From Candidatus Poribacteria bacterium (lineage in GTDB: Bacteria > Poribacteria > WGA-4E > WGA-3G): 49,779 bases of DNA. The stretch lies in assembly GCA_021295715.1 (NCBI GenBank), contig JAGWBV010000019.1:1-49779 (forward strand). Direction: 5' to 3'. Below are positions 40,486-47,134 of the stretch, in pieces. Each line of letters starts with the position of its first letter. Position 1 is the stretch's first letter. Made by a program: the position numbers and the translations under genes. The notes below the pieces were generated by a model that was given only the letters and a program-made list of their open reading frames with translations, was not told the origin of the DNA and did no database searches.

Positions 40486-42032
40486 GGCGACTTCTCCAAC
40501 TGCGTTAGCGAATTCTCTTCTGACTTGAGATAAGCGTTCGGGTCATGATGCAAAGCACCCTCCGGAAGCCACTCCCAAAACGCTCCCAGACTCTTTCGTA
40601 TCCGTTCCACATAGAACTGTGGAATTTCCGTCGTATCTCCGTTAAAGAAGGGTCGGAACTGAGGATCTTCATCAAGTCGTCTCCGTATTTCGCGATAGTA
40701 CTTGAGTTGTTCGAACCATGGCAGGACACGGATAACGTTCACCCATCGCGGGATAAAGGCATCAATCGCCTTATAACTGCTAATGAGGTTCCTCCATGAA
40801 ATATTGTGCCCAATCAGATCAATGACGTTATCGTAAAACTCATCCCACGCATAGTTTTTCGGTTTGATATTCATCCCGCGCTTACTGTCAAGGAAATAGA
40901 ATGGAAAGGGGAGAACCCGTCCCGCCCGTTGATATTCAAGGTTCAGAGGTGCTGCCTGTCCGTATGCCGTCAATAGCAAATACGCAGGATACGCTCCAGG
41001 GGTCATCTCCAGGAAGCGTTTTGTGAGTTCAAACGGCTCTGTCCCTTCGTCAATATCGAGTCCAAATATGAAGTTGGTTTGAACGTACGGAACGTACCTC
41101 AGAATCATGTTAACCTGCTCCGATACCTCTCGAACTTTATCAACTCCCTGATGTCGCCCCGTCTTTGATTTGTTACCGAAGTCCTGCCACGACTCAATTC
41201 CGGGCAACAGCACCTTAAATCCGTTCCGCTGTAGCCGTTCCATATGCGGTTCCGAGAGGAGTGCCAGGCTACTTTCAGCAATGAAATCAACACTGCCTGG
41301 TGGAACGGCATCTTCGATTGCAGACAGATAGTCATCGAATCGGATACCGAAGTTGGGATCGTGCCAACCGACAATCGGGCGTTTAAACTTCTCCAAGAGG
41401 AAACGCAGATCTGCCTTCATAACATCAAATTCCAGAGGTTGATACGGAACAACCGAATCAATACAAAAACTACACGTGTATGGACACCCCATGCTACCGA
41501 GCATCGGAACCACTTTAATCCACGGAGCTTTACGGTGGGTGATTTCAATGAACTTCCAACGCTCTTGTACACTCGGCAGAGTCATCGGTTGCCCATTTGC
41601 TGAAAGGTGAACGCCCATAGGCCGGTGCTGTGAACAGTCTCGCAAAAGGTCCCGGATAGTGTCTCTGTCCGTAAAACCCAGAACGTAATCGAAATACTTC
41701 TGTGCATCTTGAGGGTAGCATCGGGCGTGAGGACCCCCAAGTACAGTGACTGCACCTCTGGATCGAAAGAGATTGCTCAACGCGTATGCCAGTTGTGCTC
41801 CCTGCGAGAACGTCCCTATCACAACGAGATCCAGCGTTTCGGGGAATTCTTCAATGGGATTTTCAAGACCCGCATAGCAGACGAAGGTGACATCATGCCC
41901 CTCTTCTTCACACCATACGGCAATAGTTTGGGGCATGATGCTTGCCAGGTTCGCGTGCATCGTCCGTGCCCACAGATTTCGCGTCGGTCCTTTAGCAACA
42001 AGATCTATAACACCAATTTTGAGTTTTCGCAT
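40482..42032 (-). CDS. B12-binding-domain radical SAM protein
   Basis: A 516-residue Fe-S enzyme. The N-terminal 160 residues form a Rossmann-like B12-binding-type domain ([46 protein letters not shown]). The core radical SAM motif is [10 protein letters not shown] (CxxxCxxC) at about residue 185-195, preceded by PMLGSMG. It is followed by [21 protein letters not shown] and a C-terminal helical domain. Family members carry out methylation, cyclisation or ring-contraction chemistry (compare BchE and hopanoid-type enzymes). The substrate is unknown. ATG 42032 is preferred over a frame opening at 42155 because GGAAAGGGAG precedes it and the family starts at [10 protein letters not shown]. Confidence 0.9.
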   Translation of the reverse strand: MRKLKIGVIDLVAKGPTRNLWARTMHANLASIMPQTIAVWCEEEGHDVTFVCYAGLENPIEEFPETLDLVVIGTFSQGAQLAYALSNLFRSRGAVTVLGGPHARCYPQDAQKYFDYVLGFTDRDTIRDLLRDCSQHRPMGVHLSANGQPMTLPSVQERWKFIEITHRKAPWIKVVPMLGSMGCPYTCSFCIDSVVPYQPLEFDVMKADLRFLLEKFKRPIVGWHDPNFGIRFDDYLSAIEDAVPPGSVDFIAESSLALLSEPHMERLQRNGFKVLLPGIESWQDFGNKSKTGRHQGVDKVREVSEQVNMILRYVPYVQTNFIFGLDIDEGTEPFELTKRFLEMTPGAYPAYLLLTAYGQAAPLNLEYQRAGRVLPFPFYFLDSKRGMNIKPKNYAWDEFYDNVIDLIGHNISWRNLISSYKAIDAFIPRWVNVIRVLPWFEQLKYYREIRRRLDEDPQFRPFFNGDTTEIPQFYVERIRKSLGAFWEWLPEGALHHDPNAYLKSEENSLTQLEKSP

Positions 42033-42228
42033 AGCCACGGCTCCCTTTCCGGAAGTTTTTCTCAAACAACATGAGTTAAGCAGGGAAGCAAAGCATTCCG
42101 CGTTGGAAAAAGAACGATTTGCAGGACAATAACGCGTTAACCGAACAGGTATCACTGGATGATTAACTTTAGACTACCACGTATCTACATTTTAAAGATA
42201 CCTCTTTTCCGTGCAAATCTCGCATAAT

Positions 42229-42567
42229 CTAAAAAAATGGTAAACACAACTTCGCATGAATCCTCCGCGAGAGCCAATCTAACTGCAAAACAAGATCGCT
42301 ACAGGTAACAACGAGGTCATAATCGTGTTGTGTGCCACCGTAGTCGATAGCGAGTCCTTGTGATTCAAGATAACGGTAGCATTCTCCAGCACGTTTGTCG
42401 CCGATGATGGTGAATTCAACGAGATTGAGTTTATTGAGGATATTGATGAATCCATCGGCATAAAACGGCGTGAAGCACTTCTCATATTCTGGAAGTTCAG
42501 CGGCGATTTGTTGCATCTGGGTCGTAATGTTCATCGAACCACATATAAATAAAATTTTCCTGCTCAT
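42229..42567 (-). pseudogene. N-terminal fragment of unknown protein, probably truncated
   Basis: A frame of 112 codons from ATG 42567, with GGGGAA upstream. It reads MSRKILFICGSMNITTQMQQ, then YEKCFTPFYADGF and YDLVVTCSDLVL, a compact well-formed alpha/beta start. After LVVTCSDLVL it changes to an unlikely tail (QLDWLSRR...) and stops. Intact proteins beginning this way would be expected to be several hundred residues long, so a frameshift or deletion after about residue 95 is likely. It belongs to the row of broken genes to its right. The family was not identified with certainty. Confidence 0.5.
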
Positions 42568-42635
42568 CGAATTCCCCGTTTGCAATATACATATTCAAAG
42601 AGATATTTTAGAAAGCGTTTCTGAGCCATTCGGCG

Positions 42636-42770
42636 TTACAGAATGAACCATATTCCTACCCGAGCGGTAAAGATGCCGAGAACCGCACCTGCCAGAACAT
42701 CGGTAGGATAGTGAACCCCAAGATATACACGCGCAACACCAACCGTAGTTGCCCAGAAAAACGTTGGAAC
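42636..42770 (-). pseudogene. C-terminal fragment of a second PAP2 phosphatase copy
   Basis: Read in the frame of the intact PAP2 gene, these 135 bases encode [19 protein letters not shown] and end in IWFIL before a stop, near-identical in pattern to the C-terminus of the intact protein at 43943-44476 ([18 protein letters not shown]... then GMWFMM). The conserved His and Asp of PAP2 motif 3 are retained. The fragment begins directly where the short-chain dehydrogenase start breaks off, joined in another frame, so a deletion or recombination event fused the two. Confidence 0.85.
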
Positions 42771-43161
42771 CGGTTAAATCTACATCTATGCTCTGATTCC
42801 AAAGTTCCAACGGGTAATCTTCAAAGGTGTTCGTATGCGCATCTGCGTGCTCAGTATCGAATTTCGGGTCAAGTGCGGCATTGTTCACCAGAATATCAAC
42901 ACGCCCAAATTCCCTGAAAGTTCGGGCAACTATCCATTCAACAGAAGTCTTATCGGTGACATCTGTTTCGATCCCAATAGCTTTAGGGTGTCCATTCGCG
43001 TTAATCTGGTGCGCAGAGTCTTTCGCTTCTCCGCCGCGCAAATCTGCTACCACAACATGGACCGAGGCTTCAGCGAGTGCTCGACAATATTCTCTTAACA
43101 TCCCCGCGCCACCGGTAACAATAGCGACCTTCCCTTTTAAATCGAATATATCTCTCTTCAT
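42771..43161 (-). pseudogene. N-terminal half of a short-chain dehydrogenase (SDR), truncated
   Basis: From ATG 43161 (AGGGGATG just upstream) the frame encodes an SDR start: KGKVAIVTGGAGMLREYCRA, ADLRG, a DVTD motif and RVDILVNNAA, and runs to SIDVDLTG. Intact SDR enzymes are 240-280 residues; here the active-site Ser-Tyr-Lys half is missing because the frame runs out of register into a PAP2 gene fragment. The glycine motif also appears one residue short (GAGMLREY where GAGxLGxxY is normal), which fits decay. It is a non-functional relic. Confidence 0.85.
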
Positions 43162-43234
43162 TGGCATCCCCTGAAAAAACGTTTAAGAATGCAATGCTTG
43201 AACGAGTATTGTTGTTTAATCCATCCTATCTTTT

Positions 43235-43467
43235 TCACTCTCTGTACCAGAACAGAATACCTCTTTCCTGTGAAAGATAGACACTTTTGCAGCCAGTCTG
43301 AACCTCCCCGATAAGCCATCGTAGATAGTCAAAGGGATGGCAGAGCGTCAATAGGACACCACCTCCGAGATCTTCACGTGTGGCATAGCCTATCCGATGT
43401 TCATATCCTGCAAGTTTCGTAGATGGCGGCGTCCAATAGAGCCTAACCCAGCAATTAGAATCTTCAT
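43235..43467 (-). pseudogene. internally deleted Gfo/Idh/MocA-type oxidoreductase
   Basis: ATG 43467 begins MKILIAGLGSIGRRHLRNLQ, a textbook GxGxxG start of an NAD(P)-dependent Gfo/Idh/MocA oxidoreductase, and meets a stop at 43390. In another frame the bases that follow read LGGGVLLTLCHPFDYLRWL then IGEV, which matches the strand and helix near the middle to end of the same family, and stop at 43235. Intact members have about 340-390 residues, so most of the protein has been deleted. It is the upstream end of a decayed gene row. Confidence 0.8.
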
Positions 43468-43942
43468 CTGTCTCCTATGTCTACGATGTATTTCCGCTTA
43501 AAATTGTAGTGGGGATATGTTGCATAATTTTAACCAACACATCATTTTTATATAAAAAAGGTTGGACAAAATTGTGTCAATATGTGCTAAGAAACAGAGT
43601 AGCGAGGTTGTATGAAGATTATTTTTTATTCGGTAATCCTCTTGTCTTCACGAGGTGGGTATAATCCCTGCTGGCGAGGTGTTTTTGATAGGATGTTTTG
43701 CTTGGGTATTTCTGCGGATTTCCCTCGTAACCTCGCCCAATTACCGATTTTTTAACCTCATTAAACCTCGCCAGCAAAGGAGGGTATTTCGGGCTTTCAG
43801 AATGCCCACGTATTTCGGGATTGACTATAAAAATGAATAGGCGAGGTGTCCGAGGGAAACACCTCGCCTTCTGAGCGTTATTTATCAATGACAAGCATTT
43901 TCTGCCCGGGCAAGGGGAGCCTCTGCATAAAATACTATCTGT
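43468..43942. other. repeat-rich intergenic region, 475 bp
   Basis: It is A/T-rich, with several copies of the word GCGAGGT in both orientations between 43600 and 43870, including the hairpin at 43840-43868. A 91-codon minus-strand frame (43619-43894) runs through these repeats and is not believed. No regulatory site is certain. Confidence 0.45.
43825..43869 (-). terminator. terminator-like hairpin downstream of the PAP2 gene
   Basis: GGCGAGGTGT (43840-43849) and ACACCTCGCC (43859-43868) form a 10-bp stem. On the minus strand it is followed by TATTCATTTTTATAG, fitting termination of the PAP2 transcript. Confidence 0.5.
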
Positions 43943-44476
43943 CTACATCATGAACCACATACCCATCTGCCCTGCGAATATCCCAAGGAGTGCCCCGGCG
44001 AGCACATCTGTCGGATAGTGGACACCGAGATATACGCGCGCAACACCGACCATAGTGCCCCAGCAAAGCGTCGGAATTTGTAAAGTTGGGAGGGTACTCG
44101 ACAACAGCGTCATCATCACAAAAGCAGACGCAGTGTGTCCGGATGGAAAACTAAAACGATCTGGTGGACGCACCCGAAATTGTACGTCGACAATCCGTTC
44201 ATACGGTCGATCCCGTTTCATTGCTTGCTTGAGGAAATGGTATAGGAGTCTCTCAAGCAAAAATGCAAGTGTTGCTGATAAAAGGAGTGGCTTGCTGGCA
44301 GCTGAGCCGAACGTTAAGTGCACGTATAACACTAAAAATGGGTATAGACACCCGTTAGCACTCCAAGAAATGAGACGAAATGAGCGACTCAGAACTCTTC
44401 TATCGCCCCAACCAAAGATACGGTTAAACAGTAACGTATCCCATCGGGTCAGACTATTTGTAAATTCTCTAAGCAT
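43943..44476 (-). CDS. PAP2-type phosphatase
   Basis: A 177-residue integral membrane phosphatase. The three PAP2 motifs are present: KQAMKRDRPYE (motif 1, K...RP), FSFPSGHTAS (motif 2) and [16 protein letters not shown] (motif 3, R...H...D). Five to six helices are predicted. Relatives dephosphorylate lipid phosphates, such as undecaprenyl pyrophosphate or phosphatidic acid, at the outer face of the cytoplasmic membrane. The fragment at 42636-42770 is a broken second copy of its C-terminus. It is followed on the same strand by relic genes of surface-sugar type, so a role in envelope polysaccharide or lipid cycling is plausible but unproven. Confidence 0.9.
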   Translation of the reverse strand: MLREFTNSLTRWDTLLFNRIFGWGDRRVLSRSFRLISWSANGCLYPFLVLYVHLTFGSAASKPLLLSATLAFLLERLLYHFLKQAMKRDRPYERIVDVQFRVRPPDRFSFPSGHTASAFVMMTLLSSTLPTLQIPTLCWGTMVGVARVYLGVHYPTDVLAGALLGIFAGQMGMWFMM

Positions 44477-44623
44477 AGTTTATAAAGTGAGCAGGCACTC
44501 CTACAACACACGCCCGCTGTATCTTTTATCTCCATCTATATTATTTCAATATATTTGATACGTCCCCAACACTGTGCCGAAGACACCCAGCGAGTCTGTC
44601 TGTACGGATCAATTGCCACACTC

Positions 44624-45361
44624 TCACAGAGCGTGTGAGCCTACATAATCTGTGAGGTCCTGGAGCGCGATGACCTTGTAATCATTTTCGTAGAGAAATG
44701 CCATATACGCTTCAAATTGTTCCGGTTCTGTGTGGACCCATGGATGCTCAATATCCGGCACACCGTGGAAGGTAAGGATGGCGATATTTCCATCTGTTGC
44801 TTGGGTGAGTGCCCACGTGAAGTCATCAAATTCCCAATTGGGACCGGAGGCTCCCGTCGTTGGAATCAAGAGCGGATGATGGAGGGTTGGATTGTAAGCA
44901 GGTCCGCGCGCGCCCTCTCCGCTGTAAGGGAACTCTGGCGCAACACCGCGTCGGGCAAAATGAAAACCGTGTTCAGCAAGTACTTGGACTGCCGCGTCGC
45001 CATGGCTATAACCCGGATAACAGAATGTTGTCGGCTTTGAAATGCCGTAAGTCTCACACCGTGCGTCAATATGCACCAAATCCGCGCTGAGTTCCTCAGC
45101 GGGTTGTTGCGTGACGTTTCGGTGATGGCGCGTGTGATTACCAATCTCGAAACCGTCGTCGTGTAATCCCTTCACCTCTTCCCACGTCATATACGCTTCT
45201 TTATTGGTGAGGAAGTTGAGCCCTTCGGTGATATAGAAGGTTGCACCGAAGCCATAAGCCTTGAGGATCGGCGCGGCGAAAGTCGCCTGTGATTTGCACC
45301 CGTCGTCGAAGGTTAACACAACGAGTTTATCGGGGATTGTCTTCAATAAAATGTTTTTCAT
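44624..45361 (-). CDS. polysaccharide deacetylase (NodB homology domain)
   Basis: A 245-residue carbohydrate esterase family 4-type enzyme that removes acetyl groups from N-acetylated glycans. The catalytic-base and metal motif is VVLTFDDGCKS (TFDDG), and the metal histidines are in EIGNHTRHHRN (HxxxH). The remaining motifs are FCYPGYSHGD and AILTFHGVPD, whose His is the acid. There is no signal peptide in the chosen frame, so it may act in the cytoplasm, or the start may be mis-set. It lies upstream of the PAP2 gene on the same strand, 147 bases apart, consistent with an envelope-glycan role for this block. A probable promoter lies at 45419-45448. Confidence 0.9.
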   Translation of the reverse strand: MKNILLKTIPDKLVVLTFDDGCKSQATFAAPILKAYGFGATFYITEGLNFLTNKEAYMTWEEVKGLHDDGFEIGNHTRHHRNVTQQPAEELSADLVHIDARCETYGISKPTTFCYPGYSHGDAAVQVLAEHGFHFARRGVAPEFPYSGEGARGPAYNPTLHHPLLIPTTGASGPNWEFDDFTWALTQATDGNIAILTFHGVPDIEHPWVHTEPEQFEAYMAFLYENDYKVIALQDLTDYVGSHAL

Positions 45362-45418
45362 CTGGCAAATCTCGTATTTGCATGGAACACAAAAAAATCA
45401 TAGTATGCTGGACTGTTA

Positions 45419-45448
45419 ATTATAGACGCACATCGCGACTTAAATCAA
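45419..45448 (-). promoter_or_regulatory. possible promoter for the polysaccharide deacetylase
   Basis: On the minus strand TTGATT (45448-45443), an 18-base spacer and TATAAT (45424-45419). The leader would be about 50 bases. Confidence 0.5.
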
Positions 45449-45474
45449 GGAAAAAATCTGGCACCTATTTTTTT

Positions 45475-45565
45475 CTAGTGCTGTGTCAAGTTGCGTTTGA
45501 TAGTATTGTCAGTTGGGTTGAAGGGATTTTCCCTGTAGGGGCAGTCCCTTGTGACACAGCACTAG
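45475..45565. mobile_element. 91-bp MITE with CTAG ends (IS630-like)
   Basis: The element starts CTAGTGCTGTGTCA-AG and ends CTTGTGACACAGCACTAG, near-perfect terminal inverted repeats of 16-18 bases. CTAG at each end is the usual target (TA duplication) of IS630/Tc1-type transposition. The interior carries a second fold-back (AAGGGA...TCCCTT) and no gene. It lies between the divergent deacetylase and aldo/keto reductase genes. Confidence 0.65.
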
Positions 45566-45633
45566 TGATGGGTCGCGAGCGAGACGCTTACTGATCGCTA
45601 ACGACCAATTGCTAATTGCCAATTGAAAAATGG

Positions 45634-45662
45634 TTGACAAAAATCCAGAAATGATTTAAAAT
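45634..45662 (+). promoter_or_regulatory. predicted sigma-A promoter for the Tat-type aldo/keto reductase
   Basis: TTGACA (45634-45639), a 17-base spacer and TAAAAT (45657-45662), 32 bases before the ATG at 45694. A relic copy of this promoter is at 46945-46973. Confidence 0.72.
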
Positions 45663-45693
45663 ATTTTTTTGGAAACCAATGGAGGTAAGAACC

Positions 45694-46686
45694 ATGATTG
45701 ACCGACGTGCATTTCTAAAATCGATGGCAAGTTTGACAACAGGCGTTCTCTTGTCATCTGCGTGTGCAGAGGGTGGTGAGGAAGAGACTGCAAGTGACCG
45801 CTTGGGGACTCTCCTACCGACACGGAGGTTTGGACGCACCGGAGAAGCTGTAACGATGCTCGGTATAGGTGGCTGGCATATCGGGGAAATGAGCGAAGCA
45901 GAGGCTCAGAAAACGATTGAGACAGCACTTGAAGGGGGTGTGCGCTTCTTTGATAGTGCAGAATCCTATCAAGGTGGCGGTAGCGAGCGTCGACTCGGTA
46001 AACTGCTTGTTCCAAAATATCGCGATGATGTGTTTCTTATGACAAAAACAACAGCACGAAACGCGACGAAAGCATGGGAACATCTTGAAAATTCACTGAC
46101 ACGCTTGAATACCGATCAGCTCGACCTCTGGCAGATGCACTCTGTGCAGAATCCTGCGGATGTCAATGATCGGATTGATAACGGCATCCTTGACGTTATG
46201 TTGGAAGCAAAGGCAACGGGTAAAACCCGCTATATTGGATTCACTGGACATGCAAGTCCAGCCGCGCATGAACGCGTCCTTGAACAGACTGATATTTTTG
46301 ATACCTGTCAATTAGCGATGAATCTCGTTGATGTCAGTTACGAGAGTTTCATTGAAAGAATCGTGCCGACGCTCATTGAACGAAATATTGGTGTGATTGG
46401 AATGAAGGCGTTAGCAAACGGAGGTTTCTTCGGAGGGTCGCAACACGGCAAACACGGTTCAAATCCGAAAGTTGTCCCAAATCGTGTTAGTGTCTCCGAA
46501 GCGATTCGTTTCGTTTGGTCGTTGCCCGTGAGTACAATCGTTACCGGTCCAGACAATGCAAAACAGATGCAAGAGAAGATCGACATTGCGAAGACCTTCA
46601 CAGGCATGGACGATGACGAACGACAGGCATTGATAGAAAAAGTGGAAGATATGGCAGGGACAACGGTTGAGTTTTACAAAACTTAA
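45694..46686 (+). CDS. aldo/keto reductase with Tat signal and lipobox
   Basis: A 330-residue oxidoreductase. The N-terminus DRRAFLKSMASL is a twin-arginine signal and the following LLSSAC is a lipobox, so the product is probably exported folded and lipid-anchored. The mature part is an AKR barrel: TRRFGRTGEAVTMLGIGGW, VRFFDSAESYQGGGSERRLGKLL (Asp and Tyr of the catalytic tetrad), VFLMTKTTARN (Lys) and QLDLWQMHSVQ (His). NADPH-dependent reduction of carbonyls is the family role, but an extracytoplasmic member is unusual; the cofactor would have to be bound before export. ATG 45694 is chosen because GGAGG lies 9 bases upstream and the Tat motif follows directly. A terminator lies at 46730-46766. 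Confidence 0.9.
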   Translation: MIDRRAFLKSMASLTTGVLLSSACAEGGEEETASDRLGTLLPTRRFGRTGEAVTMLGIGGWHIGEMSEAEAQKTIETALEGGVRFFDSAESYQGGGSERRLGKLLVPKYRDDVFLMTKTTARNATKAWEHLENSLTRLNTDQLDLWQMHSVQNPADVNDRIDNGILDVMLEAKATGKTRYIGFTGHASPAAHERVLEQTDIFDTCQLAMNLVDVSYESFIERIVPTLIERNIGVIGMKALANGGFFGGSQHGKHGSNPKVVPNRVSVSEAIRFVWSLPVSTIVTGPDNAKQMQEKIDIAKTFTGMDDDERQALIEKVEDMAGTTVEFYKT

Positions 46687-46729
46687 CCTTTTGAAAACCG
46701 TTGTTGAATCTGTGAGTTGGGTTAAATAG

Positions 46730-46766
46730 AAGAAGGCAAGGACGATGTGTCCTTGCCTTCTTTATG
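46730..46766. terminator. bidirectional rho-independent terminator
   Basis: AAGAAGGCAAGGAC (46730-46743) and GTCCTTGCCTTCTT (46749-46762) form a perfect 14-bp stem with a 5-base loop, followed by TATG. It ends the AKR transcript and could also end the minus-strand LamG relic. Confidence 0.7.
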
Positions 46767-46776
46767 TGTGGATCTA

Positions 46777-46938
46777 CTATTTCTTTATGGCTGCCCATGT
46801 GGTGGTGAGTTTGTCGGTCGGAGAAACGGCGAAAGCCTTTTCCAATCCATCATCCATGATACTCTGAATCTCATCCTCACTCAGAACCACATTAAAAATA
46901 CCTATGTCGTCAATGATACCTCTGTATTTACCAGCATA
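46777..46938 (-). pseudogene. C-terminal fragment of a LamG-domain protein
   Basis: About 53 codons read YRGIIDDIGIFNVVLSEDEI and end KLTTTWAAIKK. This matches the last strands and tail of concanavalin-A/LamG-like secreted proteins (the IDEVxIFNxALS...I pattern). The rest of the gene is missing to the right, where it is replaced by an AKR-type promoter relic. Confidence 0.7.
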
Positions 46939-46944
46939 AACTGT

Positions 46945-46973
46945 TTGACAAAAATTCCGAAGTTGTTTAGAAT
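46945..46973 (+). promoter_or_regulatory. duplicated AKR-type promoter upstream of the ASPIC/UnbV gene
   Basis: TTGACA (46945-46950), a 17-base spacer and TAGAAT (46968-46973). The bases around it align with the AKR promoter at 45634-45662. It may now drive the ASPIC/UnbV gene starting at 47135. Confidence 0.6.
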
Positions 46974-47002
46974 AAGTAGAACAAGTAACAACAATGTAAA
47001 TC

Positions 47003-47124
47003 ATGATTGACCGACGCGCATTTCTAAGATCCATGGTGAGTTCGGCAGCTGGTATCCCTTTACCATCGGCGCCCGCAAAGTGTTAAGTTTTGCCAAGCCT
47101 AATCTCTTGAAAATTATTGTTAAG
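47003..47124 (+). pseudogene. relic aldo/keto reductase copy: Tat leader joined to C-terminal tail
   Basis: ATG 47003 encodes MIDRRAFLRSMVSSAAGIPL and stops at 47086 after 27 codons, a clear copy of the intact AKR Tat leader. Bases 47082-47124 align with the last codons and 3' flank of that gene (46666-46708): AGTTTT, then CTTGAAAA and TTGTT in the same order. The whole middle of the gene, about 900 bases, is missing. The copy may derive from this gene or from a close paralogue. Confidence 0.8.
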
Positions 47125-47134
47125 AAAACACAAC

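Larger units (their letters stand above)
46687..47134. other. intergenic region of relics between the AKR and ASPIC/UnbV genes
   Basis: From left to right it contains a terminator (46730-46766), the end of a LamG-type gene on the minus strand (46777-46938), and a relic copy of the AKR promoter, leader peptide and 3' tail (46945-47124). No intact gene lies inside. Confidence 0.6.

Noticed and set aside
43619-43894. 91-codon minus-strand frame
   Set aside because: It runs through inverted copies of GCGAGGT and a terminator-like hairpin, has no ribosome site and no recognisable domain.
44477-44500. TTGTAG-16-TATAAA as promoter of the PAP2 gene
   Set aside because: The -10 box ends three bases before the ATG, so transcription would begin inside the coding sequence.
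46939-47034. N-terminal part of the minus-strand frame ending at 46777
   Set aside because: Only the last 53 codons match a LamG end; the first 32 codons read through the AKR-type promoter relic on the other strand and are chance.
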